Shown: positions 10,836 to 22,400 of the stretch, piece by piece
Numbering within the stretch: the first letter of the stretch is position 1
Layout of the letters: each line of letters starts with the position of its first letter
Assembly: GCA_963277665.1 (NCBI GenBank)
Contig: OY728153.1
Coordinates: 276,184,250 to 276,248,249, forward strand
Direction of reading: 5' to 3'
Source: Viscum album
Taxonomy: Eukaryota; Streptophyta; Magnoliopsida; Santalales; Viscaceae
DNA length: 64,000 nt
Translations under genes and position numbers: made by a program
Notes under the pieces: model-generated
What the model was told of the DNA's origin: nothing
What the model saw: only the letters and a program-made list of their open reading frames with translations
The model's database searches: none

Positions 10836-12132
10836 CGATTTCTTTGGGTTCAACTTGTAGTCATTGAATATGTCATCCATTGAATATGTGTGAATGAAAT
10901 TTTATTGTTTTACACTTAATATCCACTTATATTGGGTGTATATATATTTTTCACACATATTTTTGAGATTTATTTGTCCTTAATTTAAGGATACCTTCTT
11001 TATAAGGGATTTCATCACATTTGACATTTCTATTGAGGGATCATTGTTGTTATGTACCAATTCACTCTTATATGGTGTATATACTGTCCTTTGGAGTATT
11101 ATATCATGAATCCTTTTATTCTCATGATATTATAAAATTCTGACTAAATGTTATTCCTCGATTATTATATTCAAGTGTCTCTAATTTTGGTAAAACCCCT
11201 TTAACCAAAATATCGTTTTAAATGTTTTAATTATTTGTTCTTATTAATATCCATGTTTTCAAAATGGTTTTAAGGATTTATTTATATGGATATTAATGGT
11301 TTAAAATGTTAAAAGCTTCAAGGTGGTATGGGACACTTTGATTCAAAAATCTCTTTATTAAATGTTTTAAATGGTTTTGGAAATGGTTTCTTTTTGAATG
11401 GATTCATTATTTCAATATCCTAAAATGTTATATTGTGATTGAAATGTGGAAATGTTATGTTTCCTTTATTCATGTTTATGTGATACGATTATGTTATGGT
11501 TCTTGGGAATTGTTATGAAGAACGGTTGGTTCCGTGATAAACTAAGGGCGGGTGAGCCCGATATAGCTCTCCAATGCATTGGGTAACGCAAAGGAGTGAA
11601 ACGTTAAGGTTTCTCCGAAGAGATTTAGGGAATATACTATGATGGGTATTCCAAACGTAACCAAGAGGGTTACTCCCTACGTAAGAATGTTATGAATGCC
11701 TCAAGTTACCTTTATGTCTTATGTTTTCTATGATTTATTCATGATTTGATATGCCTATGTTTTATGGGTAAAGTATGATTTCATTCGTATGTATATATGA
11801 ACTCATGTTTCCTTTCCATATTTTTATAACCCTTACTGAGCTTTTAATGCTCATCCCATGTTTTTGAAATGTTTTTCACAGGTCAAGGGAAAGGTACATT
11901 ATGTGATGATAGTGTCAAGGATGTGTCAAGAAAGAATCCGTGTTTTATTTTAAATAGGCTTCCGTTGATGGGAAGAATGAATATTGTCTTTTATGTAACC
12001 ACTTTGTTTAAATGTGGAATGTAATGTAAGTTTCATGATCTAATTCTCTAAAACTCTAAACCTGAAATGATCCTCAATGTGTAATCTTTTAATAAATCAA
12101 GATTAAGTAAGGTTAAAGGCTGGGGCCTTATA

Positions 12133-12150
12133 GTTGGTATCAAAGGTCGG
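12133..12150 (+). other. X primer binding site (internal 1)
   Basis: 'GTTGGTATCAAAGGTCGG' follows LTR1 directly. 'TTGGTATCA' is the core of the plant gypsy PBS complementary to initiator tRNA-Met; the next bases differ. It recurs at 30,257-30,274. Confidence 0.8.
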
Positions 12151-12337
12151 TTTAGATAACTGTAGAGGTTAGGGTATTCTTTAAGCATAATTGACAATTA
12201 CCATAATGGTTAGGATTTCAGAAAGAGTCTTAGTTTTAGATAAAGTGAATGAGTAAGTATATCTTATTGTCTATCTTACTCATTAGTACATGATGGTTTT
12301 GTTGATATACTCACACTGACCTTTTTGGTTTTAGTAA

Positions 12338-12949
12338 ATGGCTGGATCTTGCAGGCACCAAAGTAACAGTGGATGTGAAGGAAACTGTAACAGTTTTTTG
12401 AGCAAGCAACTAAATGATATGGGAGCTGCAATGAGAACTCTTTTGATTATCCTCAACCAACTATCTGGAGTCATGTTTGACCACCTAAACCTTGGAGATT
12501 TCTCTAAGGCATCATATATGCAAGAAACAAATCCCTACGGAAGTACAGGTAATAATCATAAAGGTAAGTGTGTTCAAAAACCTATGTGTCAAAGATGTGG
12601 AAAGAAACACCTAGGAAAATGTTTCAAAGGGACAGAAATATGCTATAGATGTGGAAATGAGGGTCATAAAGCAAGAACCTGCCATGGAAGAAGGAAGCAT
12701 CCAGTTGACTCGAGGAAAGGGAAAGAAGTTCTTTCTGAGGGATCAATTGAATGTTTTAAATGTGGTGTGCATGGTCATTATGCAAACACATGTCCTATGA
12801 AGAAGTTTCGTGAATGGGGTCACCAAGAGCGTACCAATATTCGTTTACCAATACCTAATTCCATTCAATTGAGGATGAAGAAACTGACAATGACCAATCA
12901 AAGGTATGTACTATTTCATGACTATTGTTTTCTTATTTTGGAATCTTAG
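12338..12949 (+). CDS. X gag-like protein, copy 1 (three zinc knuckles, no capsid)
   Basis: 203 codons from an ATG 205 bases after LTR1. The N-terminal ~60 residues ('MAGSCRHQSNSGCEGN') have no recognisable capsid domain. Then come three CCHC-type knuckles: C84-C87-H91-C95 (short variant), C102-C105-H110-C115 and C139-C142-H147-C152, the last two with canonical CX2CX4HX4C spacing. The protein is far shorter than a usual gypsy Gag, as if the capsid had been deleted, leaving a nucleocapsid. Compared with copy 2, one base is missing near 12,868, so the last ~30 codons are out of frame. A good intron candidate (12,904-12,975) overlaps the end. Likely role: binding element RNA. Confidence 0.8.
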   Translation: MAGSCRHQSNSGCEGNCNSFLSKQLNDMGAAMRTLLIILNQLSGVMFDHLNLGDFSKASYMQETNPYGSTGNNHKGKCVQKPMCQRCGKKHLGKCFKGTEICYRCGNEGHKARTCHGRRKHPVDSRKGKEVLSEGSIECFKCGVHGHYANTCPMKKFREWGHQERTNIRLPIPNSIQLRMKKLTMTNQRYVLFHDYCFLILES

Positions 12950-14408
12950 GATATGATTCATGATTTTGTTTGTAGGAAAGAGGTATTTCAGAATAAGTTG
13001 GAAAGGAATGGATAATGGATCATGAAAAATGTTTAATGAGTAAGATGTCAACATATGAGGGCTTCAAGAGTTAGGGTGAAATTCTTAAGAGTATTAAGTC
13101 TCTTTTGATGATGGGGTTACATTATAAGACTTTTTATATTATGTGTAACCCTGATGTTTAATATAGGCAAATTTTACTCAAGTAATAGTTATCTTTTCTT
13201 TTGTGGACATAGTTATAAAGAACCATTTGGGTTTATATGATCCTTACTTTTGAGGTAATTATGGGTTACCATATATTATGATTGAAGTGAAAGGCATGAG
13301 ATAAAATTGAGGTTAAATTATGTTATGGTTATTTTTGATGATTTTATCCCTTTTTGGGTAATGATTTGAGAATTATATAGTTTTGGAAAAAGGACAACAC
13401 GCAGACCGTGTGACAACCCGTCGCGTCGGAAAATGCTGCGGGAATCGAACCCACAACCAAAGTACGACTGGTATTCATCGCCTACCACTGGACTACGTGA
13501 ATCCCCTGGTTAGTTTGACTGATTCTTTTTAGTTATATGATTTTAGGAATTAAGAGTAAGTTGATTTTGGAGGATATGTGATTAGGATAATTACTTTTCA
13601 ATGTGAGACTTTAGGAGCAACTGATGTTGTTTGGAGATAAATGTTACGATTTAACTTGGAAGACTATGTGACTAAATCCTTCAAATATTTGGGTTTCAAT
13701 ATTATATTGGTTTACTTCGAAGAATTTTATGGACAAATTGTTTATCGGATGGTCCTCGTTAAACTTTGGGTTTTGTTGGACAAATTTTGGAGATTAAGAA
13801 TAGATTTTCTTTTTATAAGGGGTTATCATTTTCTGGATAATCTGATCTTGTACTAATCTTTTTGGTTTTGGTTTTGGTTAAAGCCTAAAAACATGGGATG
13901 TATATAGTTCTCTTTTGGGGATTAGGTGATTCTCTAGAAGTTGATTATAGTACTCTTAATGCGAACAAGTCTCCCTAAATACTCGTCTTTTGGAAAAAAT
14001 ATGAGTTTGACTAAGGAATCTTGTAAAAGTTGAAAGTCAACATGATAAGTGATTATGCTTCCTTATGAATAAATTCCTCAATAAAAAGTAACTTAAAACA
14101 AAAATGTTGTCTATTAACTTTTCCTACTGGGGAATCGAATACCGTTTAACCCATCACAAGTTTGTGATTTTCTCGTGGTTAAATTTCTCCTAAACATGTT
14201 TTCTATCACTCTCCATCAGAACACGACCCTTTGTTTTTTCCTCCATGTCCATATTTTCATACTTGGAATCCTAGTATGGGTTAACTCGGGTGACCTTTGT
14301 ACTTATCTTTCCTTATTTTAAAGTGATTGTTTTACCGACTCTTCTCCGATGTGGGACTTTCAAGGATGTTTCCAAGCACAATTTTAAAAATTGCGAGGAC
14401 ACAATTCT
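12950..14408 (+). other. X internal 1, non-coding part
   Basis: About 1.46 kb with no pol-like protein in any frame. It holds a tRNA-like segment (13,437-13,506, minus strand), a GC-richer pocket with a short hairpin just before it ('CACGCAGACCGTG'), and AT-rich sequence. A 71-codon open frame at 13,641 is not preserved in copy 2 and has no domain. Confidence 0.7.
13437..13506 (-). other. tRNA-like segment in X internal 1
   Basis: The minus strand contains 'GGTTCGATTCC', a perfect RNA polymerase III B box, inside a five-pair T-arm (GTGGG/CCCGC), and an A-box-like 'TAGTCCAGTGG' upstream. A possible anticodon stem (ACCAG/TTGGT) has a 7-base loop reading GTA in the anticodon position, but position 33 is C, not T, and the acceptor ends do not pair. 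It is therefore a decayed tRNA or tRNA-derived piece, not a working tRNA gene. A second copy is at 31,562-31,631. Confidence 0.6.
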
Positions 14409-14424
14409 CAAAAGGGGGGAAGGA
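14409..14424 (+). other. X polypurine tract (internal 1)
   Basis: 'AAAAGGGGGGAAGGA' directly before the TGTAACACC start of LTR2. This is where plus-strand DNA synthesis would be primed. The equivalent tract before LTR3 reads 'AAAAGGGGTGAAGGA'. Confidence 0.85.
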
Positions 14425-17400
14425 TGTAACACCCCAGGTAAATAAAGAATATGACATTTTCATATTTATCCATATTTGTGAATAAAATATTAATATGACT
14501 TTAAAGGGGATGCTATGCTCGATGGCGTACCCAACACGCAACAACGAGTTTCTTGGGAATCTTACGTTGCACTCTAATAATAAAATAATATTATTTTAAA
14601 TGGCAGTTAACATGTAGCCGTTGTATTGGCGGGAATGGATAGAAATAACTAAAATATGAATATATATGTTTTTTTTATATCTATCCAAAGGCTTAAAATA
14701 CGGAAAGAATTCAATTTTAGGCTTTTATAGCCTAATTTTCACTAAAGGTTCACTTATCTCCTTCTGATGGAGAAATGTCGTTAAATATAGTTTTGATCAC
14801 TCTTATACATTCATTTGTACCAAATAAAACTCTTCTTTAGAATCGGGACATCAAATTTTACTTTGTGTAAATTTTTGGTATCTAGTGTAAAATGTTGTAT
14901 ATTAATTCAAAACCACTTTTTAATCTAATTTATTTATATGATTAAATTATATTTTTAATTGGTTTTAAAGTGAAATTAGAAAATATTTTTACCATTAAAT
15001 CCAATAGTGGTCGTTGGAATCAATTTCACTTTGAAATCAGACTTAAACTAGTGTCAATCTTTTGATACTTATTGTTTTATAAAACACGCTATTTCTCATG
15101 ACAGCGGGAATTATTTATTAAATTAATTAATGTGACTTAAATGTTTTGAATTTTGTAAAACGGACTTCATTTTTGAATTCAGAATATCAAATATAGCTTA
15201 GGGTGAATTTTTGGGATTTTTCTGAAAAACTTCAATTTTTGATGAATAGTGAAACCACTAAGTGGTACTTATAAAAACTGATTTTCCGTTTAAATGAAAT
15301 TTTGCCATCATTGTGTTTTGATTTTAAAAAATCCTACATACATGGTTGTCATTAAGAAGTAAAATTTGGTTCAATGAGATTAAAATAATTTTTGGTGAAT
15401 AGTAACTTATTAAGTTTTTAATCGCGATTAGTGGTAATTAGTGTAGTTTAAGGTAAAAATAATGCTTTAATAAAATGAGATGAGCTTGAAACATGTCTTA
15501 CCCTCATTGGTTGTATCATGGCCTACCAATAAAATCCATGGGTCAACTTGGGGACCCCATGGATCCACTTTTGTTGGGAAATGACATAAATAACATTTTA
15601 TTTAATGTAAAAGTAAAATTGACACAAACATGATATGTTTTACTAAAACAATTTTTAAGTGGGGTTATACAAGTCATCGTTTTGATTATAAATATTCATT
15701 GGAAAGCTAAAAAGATTTACTACATCATAGTATTTTTTTTTTAATTTTTAGTCATTAAATAAATTAAATTATTTATGACATAATAATGATGCAGCGATGA
15801 CATCATTATTTGACGATTTAAATAAAATGGAAAGATAATGTAAAATATATGAACTACACAAGTCCAAAACTTATTGGATGAGTGGATTTCGAAGCCTTAT
15901 CACCTTATCCACGAATTATATCGATGTGGGACCTTTTGAAACCGAAACACATTTTCAAATAAAGTAATATTTCCTTTACTTTCCAAAAGTGCCCCTCCTC
16001 TCCTCTTATAAAAGGCCCCCACCTCTACCTCATTTCACACACTCCTCAAGCCTTTGGCTCGGCCAAACCCTGACCATTTACTCTCTCCACATCCCTCTCC
16101 TAATCCTTGAGGATTCCCTTTTGGCATAATCCTTTCAAAGGAAACCTTTAGGCTCAAATCAAAAGAAGATACACTTTTAAAGGTAATTCATTCTCTCATG
16201 TTTATTTGTTTTATTTTGCTTCTCCAACCCCCTAAAATCTTTTTATTTACTTATTTTGTAACAACACCAGTATCTTCAATATACTAGGATGTTGTTATAA
16301 TATTTATTCGAGCTACACTCTCACACAACTACATCAAATGGTTAAAGAACATACGGTTTCCGTGGATGGCTTAATTCTGCCTCCCGGAACGATGATTGTT
16401 CAATACTCATTTAACACCTTCAAAGGTGGCAATTATGATGTCACTATTTTTATATATGATATATAATATGTTTATGTTTTCCTTAAGCTTCTGTTTTTTT
16501 TCATTTTGGGCATACCTTTATGGGTTCCATTATGGGTAAACGCGATATCTTCATTTAAGGAAGTGCGGACTACCGCCCCCTCAAAGTGATTTGATTCGTT
16601 AAATACCATATGTGGGACGTATAAAAGATGGAAATATGATATTATATATGATATTATACTTTAATTATAATATACATTTATATCATTATTATTCCATTCT
16701 ATAAAATATGAAATAGAAATGAAAGTAGCGTTCATGCGTACGTACGGCTTACCGTCTCCATGAACGGTGCATTTCATTTCTTACCTCTAAATGATTATGT
16801 AATGTCATAAATGCATGCATGTACTAGATATATATGACATATATGATATCCAAATCATGAATATGATTCTGGATATAATAAAAATTTGACCACACAAACA
16901 ACATGTAATGGTAAGAAGTCCACTTTCGACTTAAGAACCAAATATCGACAAAACAAACATTATTAACTTAAATGTTTACATAATGTTTATAACATGGAAA
17001 TAAGTGATCTAATAGTAATAATGAACTAGAAAAAGGTTCTTAATAAAGTGGAAATTAAGTCAAGTTTATTATTCAGGACGTTAAAGAACGATCGAGTCAA
17101 GTCGGACCCGAGGTAAGGGATCCTACTCCTCTCTTTCTTTTTAAGTACACACTTTTATGTCATTCCTTTTAAAGATCATCTTTCTTGTTATTGGGATGAT
17201 ATTTTATATTACACTTACTGTAATTTTTATGTTCATGTGATGAGAGACCCCATTCTCTCTCATCAATTCATTTTGGAAGTTTTGAGTGGCGCCGTGAGGC
17301 TGCCGAACTTTCGTAAGAGATCTAACCTCTCTCTTTCTTTTTAAGTACTCTCCTTTATGTCACTTCTTTTAAACTCCTCCTTGAAATGTTGGGGGATTTT

Positions 17401-17752
17401 CTTTTATATTACACTTGCTGTAAATTCTATTGTAATATGATGGGATACTCTATTTGATCTCATCAATCCATATTCGGAAGTTTTATGTGGCGCCGTTAGG
17501 CTGCCGAGTTTTCGTAAGGGATTTTTCATCTCACTTTTATTCCCGTGAGATTTATGCTACATTTGCCACAAATTCCATTGAGTGGTGTATGTACTGCCCA
17601 TTATTCTACTCTTTGTGTAATATACTTTCGTTTATGATTATTTACATCAATGACCTATTGTCTTTCTTTCATGGGGTGTATGTTTTGAAAGATACCCAAG
17701 TCGGTAAGGGAACCTTTCACCCTCCTCTTTTTTAAAAGAATTCTTTTATTGG
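14425..17752 (+). repeat. X LTR2 (middle), left part
   Basis: Starts TGTAACACCCC after the polypurine tract and matches LTR1 up to its equivalent of ~10,676, where CACTA W interrupts it. TATA box at 16,006-16,015, block 2 of the leader at 16,561-16,590, block 3 hairpin at 16,729-16,766. Its last three bases, TGG (17,750-17,752), are the transposon target duplication. Confidence 0.93.
16006..16015 (+). promoter_or_regulatory. X LTR2 TATA box
   Basis: 'CTTATAAAAG', the same position and context as in LTR1. Transcripts starting here would now run into the CACTA element. Confidence 0.7.
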
Positions 17753-17769
17753 CACTAGTGCAAAAACAC

Positions 17770-18235
17770 TTTTTCGCGTCGGTTTTTTTTAATTTTTAAC
17801 GTCGGTTATAAACCGACGTCTTTATAGGCGACGTTAAAAATAGAGTTTTCGCGTCGGTTCATAGAAACCGACGCGAAAATTAATTCGCTTATGAGCTTCG
17901 GCGTCGGTTTTTTATAAAACCGACGCCGAAGCTACATTTAGACATTATTTTCCGCGTCGGTTCATTAAAAAACCGACGCGGAAAATATAGTCGAAGAGGT
18001 TTTCCGCGTCGGTTTTTCTAAAAACCGACGCGGAAAACCGATTAGAACAGGATTTTCCGCGTCGGTTTTTAGAAAAACCGACGCGGAAAACCGCTTTCAA
18101 CCGGATTTTCCGCGTCGGTTTTTCTAAAAACCGACGCGGAAAACCCTTTCGACGTCGGTTTTTAAAAAAACCGACGCCGTAAATAATTTTTTAAAAATAT
18201 TCGGCGTCGGTTTTTAAAATAACCGACGCCGTAAC
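17770..18235. repeat. W left subterminal palindrome array
   Basis: About nine imperfect palindromes, each with a GCGTCGGTTTTT arm and its reverse complement around a short A/T loop, most flanked by TTTTCC/GGAAAA, spaced by 10-25 bases. In the En/Spm family the subterminal repeats are the binding sites of TNPA, which brings the ends together for transposition. Confidence 0.9.
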
Positions 18236-19459
18236 TTTTTTTTTTTTAAATAAAATACATATATTTTCTCCTCCAAACAAATCGGAACCCTGAAAAAAAT
18301 AACGAAGTATACAAAAACAATTAAACAGCTTTAACAGAAGTACTTCAGAAAACTCAAAGTAAAGCAGAATTAAAATACACATACCTACATGGTGCATTTT
18401 CTTAATCTAACCATACTCAGTATCAATCATTGTAAGTTTCCTCCCATAGATAGCACCAATCCTGTCAAAACAGTAATGAAACTAAGGATATGTGAGTGAA
18501 AAAATCAATCCAAGTTATTAGTGCAATGAATAAACATTAAATGAAAATGTGTAATTTATTTGAATCATTCATTTTTTCACAAAGTCAATTACCAAAATGA
18601 AATGTTACGACTCCTGATCAAAATTCCAGGAACACTCAGCCGATGCAACCTCTTCCTCACCTCCCCCACTGAAGATGTTGGGGGTGTCTTTTCACCATAG
18701 AATCCCCACCACCCCCAACCTCAGGTTTTTATATTTGCTCTGTATAGACGTGCATTACCCATTCACTATTGTTATTTGTTTAAGTTATGGAATAACAGAG
18801 AAATAAATTTGAGTGCAAAAAATAGGTTAGAAAATTGAAATCAAATGCAGATTGAAGATACATAAAGAAACATACCTTAAAAATTGACGCCTTCTATTTT
18901 ATCTTTGTGCAAACCCACTAAGCGCTGTTTCAGGTATTATGTGATATGCTTCTCGGCAATCATTTTTCGATATTTATTTGCATAAAAAATAAAAAGGCCT
19001 AGAAGATATTGCTGTGCATTCAAGGGAGACAATTTTTAGTGTTTGTGAATGTTATTTCGCTATACGAATCTCTATGTTCATGATCCAAGTACCACCCTAC
19101 AGATTTGTCACTGTACAGACAAATGATTTTAAGAAATAACAATGAAAAGAAATATAATAACTAATTCTGAATTAAAATACACGTACCTGAAATATACGAC
19201 ATGCTTATTGTTGGTTATTGTTGAAGGATTCATTTGATTATTAGTAGATTCAATAAAACAGTTTTTGCAGAGGCACTTGAGAAAACTCAGTAAATCAGAA
19301 TTAAAATACACGTACCTGAAATATATGACATGCTCATTGTTTGTTATTGTTGAAGCATTCATTTGATTATTAGTAGGTTCAAACACCTAATATATCATAA
19401 GAGTTAGTTTTTTAAACCCATATATAATATTATTTATAAATATTAGTATACATACCTCA
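18236..19459. other. W region downstream of the TNPA-type gene
   Basis: AT-rich sequence between the left array and the last recognised exon. It holds a duplicated block (19,160-19,375) and an isolated related motif near 18,365. It may contain extra 3' exons or the 3' UTR. No domain was recognised. Confidence 0.5.
19160..19375. repeat. ~125-base tandem duplication in W
   Basis: 'GAATTAAAATACACGTACC' and the ~70 bases after it occur at ~19,170 and again at ~19,298, with the run 'ATTCATTTGATTATTAGTAG' in both. A related 'GAATTAAAATACACATACCT' stands alone near 18,367. On the minus strand each copy contains an acceptor/donor-like GGTACGTGT, so these may be duplicated small exons or UTR. Confidence 0.75.
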
Positions 19460-22400
19460 AATCTTAATCAGACTTAACAAATATTCCGCAAAAGTAGATT
19501 GAATATGAATCATATCAGATTGAGAATATGACTGTGAATCATTGAATACCTACAATAATATTGAATGATATGAAATTAATAAATAGAAGAAAGTGGATGA
19601 AAATATATAAAAAAGTTAATACAACTAACCTTATGAAAATCAGTAGTTTCCCCAGTTGTGGTTATCTCGTACATAAATCGTAGAATATAATAACCACATT
19701 CAACGCTTCCATTTTGACGATGACACTGCAGTTATAAAACATTTAACTAATAATGAAACCCAATATATAACAAAAATATAAAAACTAATTACCTGTACTT
19801 CCACATATTTGATTTTCGTTGGTTTCTTTTCATTTGTAAAATGTTTCCATGAACTGCATTGTTTTATATAAGAACTAATAAAACTTGTGTAAACAATTAA
19901 AATTAAACATAACAAACTTCTAAAAATAAAAAAACAACTTACCTGTTTAATAAGTTGGAAAACGTTTTACGCACTTTTCCTAATAAAGAGCAAAACCAAT
20001 ATAAGGTGCATTCATTTGGGCAAAATACACCTAACATCCAATGCCCCCTATAATACAAAAAGTTCATAATTAATGACATTATAATGATCATGAGTTCAAA
20101 ATTATGTTGATATTCTTACTTATCAACAAATGGCAAAAACCAGCACTGAATCTCTGTTTGTGATAATCTCTCGGATATATATTTAACTTTTTCATCATTT
20201 TTCACATGTTTGACTTCCGAGGAAATGTACTCTGGATCTATAAAGCTATAAATGCTTGTAGTTTCATTTTGTAAAAGAATCCTGTATAGATACCTAATTT
20301 AAAAAGAAAACATAGTTAGTCAATGACATAACAATATTTTAGTAAAGAAATAGCAATTCAGACGTCAATTTACTTACATGGAAAACAACTGCACCACATT
20401 CAGCCCGATCTCTTCAAAATTAACTAAATTCATGATATCTTCTTTCAAAATTCTCAATTTATAATTTCTTCCACATATATCGGGCGTCATCCGAAACTCA
20501 TAGATAAAATTCAAGGAAGAAGAGCACTGAGATAATCTTTTCAACCCAGAAGAAATATCAGAAGTATCTACAGCCGACTGTTTTTGAACATTTTGCTGCA
20601 TTTGTACAGTTTCTTTTGCTTTTAGATATTCCTATATAAGTTAAATGTTAGAAAACATTATAAGTAATTTGGAATCATTTCTAATTACTAGTTAAAAAAA
20701 CTCATACCTCATGTGAAATATAACGAAGAAGTGCAGTTGGCCAAAGTAAAAAATGGCCCATGCATTCCCCAACACTGGTGATCTCCGCAGTAGGAAATGG
20801 TAGTAGAGCAGTAGGATCTATAATAAAAAGTACTGATACTCTAACCTGACCCATCTGCATAGGCTGATGATGTACCAAGTCCCCCAAAAAATACACTTGT
20901 CCTAACGCAACAATATGTACATGAGGATCTCCCGCAAACAACTCACAATATAAGGTTTGATCCGATGGAGGAGGTGGAGGCTCAAAGTTAGCAGGTGGGG
21001 CAGGGTAGTCAGGGTGAGCAGGCTGAGAAGTCAGAAAAATGAAAAGGGTATATTAGTGTTTAAAATTTTTAACATAGAAAAATTGATTAAAAATTAAATT
21101 AAATAATATACCTCAAATGGTTGCGCAGACGGGGCAGGGTAAGCAGATGAGGCAGGGTAGTCTGGGTGAGTTGGCTGAGAATGTTGAAAAATGAAAAAGT
21201 TATATCAGTGTTTATAATTTATAAAATAGACAAATTGATGACATTAAATAATATACCTCGGAAGACTGCCCAGACGGTGTTGGGTAAGCATATGAGGCAT
21301 GATAGTCTGAGTGAGTAGGCTGAGAATGTTGAAAAATGAAAAAGTTATATCAGTGTTTATAATTTATAGAAAAGAAAAATTGTTAACAGTAAATAATATA
21401 CCTTGGAAGGATGAGCAGACTGTGACTGTCTTGCCAAGTGTTCTAATAAAGCCTTCTGTACTGCTGCTTGAATTTGATCACCCATAGACCGTTTCATATC
21501 CTGCAGCTCTTCTTTTAAGGATTCAATTTCCGGGTCTCTTGGTTGCTTACTCTTACCAAAAACCTTCCGAATACTAACACCCGCCTGATATCCTCTAACA
21601 CGGCCGGGGTGTTCAGTCTTTCCCAAAGCAGTGGCTAGGATATCCATCCTACCCTCAGGGATAAAAGAGCCCTGTGTCTCTTTCTCCTGAAGTTCATCCT
21701 GAAATGAAAAATAAAAAATTTATATTAGTGTTTATAAATTATAAAAAAGGAAAATTGTTAACAAAGAATTAATATTTACTTACAATTCTATCAGCCACTT
21801 GATGAGCTTCGTCTGTAAGATATTGTTCATTTTTTTTCTTCTTGCTCGTTTCCATTTCTCATGGCGAGTGGGAGGAGATGGAGGACCATACTGGACCTCT
21901 TCTGAACCACTACTTGATCGAGCTCTTAATGCTTCAAATTTTTCTTCAATAATTTTCTGCTCCAAATACGAGTATCCTCCACGTGATAAAGTATGAGGGT
22001 ATACGTTTTTCAACTGGATCTCCTGATGAGATCTTCTGGAGGCCTATTACATAAAAATAAACACATAAGTAATAAGGAAAATATAGCATAAATTTTAAAA
22101 TATAAAACAATTACAATACCTGAAATTTCTCTTCCTGACGACTGTCAACAAATCGCTTCCATGTTTCTTCATCTATATATGGATACTTAAGACATGGGCT
22201 TTCAAAACTTCTCTTTCCAAAAACATAATCTTTCGTCAGTTTGTTTTTAAAATCTCTCCATCGAACCGCCGCTAAAGAGAGATGTCTTTTCCTAATTTCT
22301 TTGGTTTCCTCAAAATTGAATGTCATCTGTAATTGAAAAAATAAAATATGTCATTTAAACTATATAATATTAAAAAAATGAGATAAAATAAATAAATAAA

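Larger units (their letters stand above)
7355..12132 (+). repeat. X LTR1 (5')
   Basis: 4778 bases, nearly identical by eye to 14,425-30,256 (minus the CACTA) and 32,550-37,332. It carries a TATA box at 8935-8944, a conserved structured leader at about 9260-9695, diverged tandem hairpin repeats near 10,036-10,835 and a long AT-rich tail. LTR1 has several private differences where LTR2 and LTR3 agree, e.g. AGTGTTCATG against AGCGTTCATG in the leader hairpin. Short open frames inside are repeated in the other LTRs but use TTG starts and show no domain, so they are not called as genes. Confidence 0.93.

Noticed and set aside
13437..13506. Functional tRNA gene
   Set aside because: The acceptor stem does not pair, position 33 is not T, and the anticodon-position triplet differs between the two copies.
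17770..18235. CRISPR-like appearance of regularly spaced palindromic repeats
   Set aside because: The spacers are short and themselves repeated, the units are long perfect palindromes at a CACTA terminus, and the DNA is plant nuclear. They are transposase-binding subterminal repeats.
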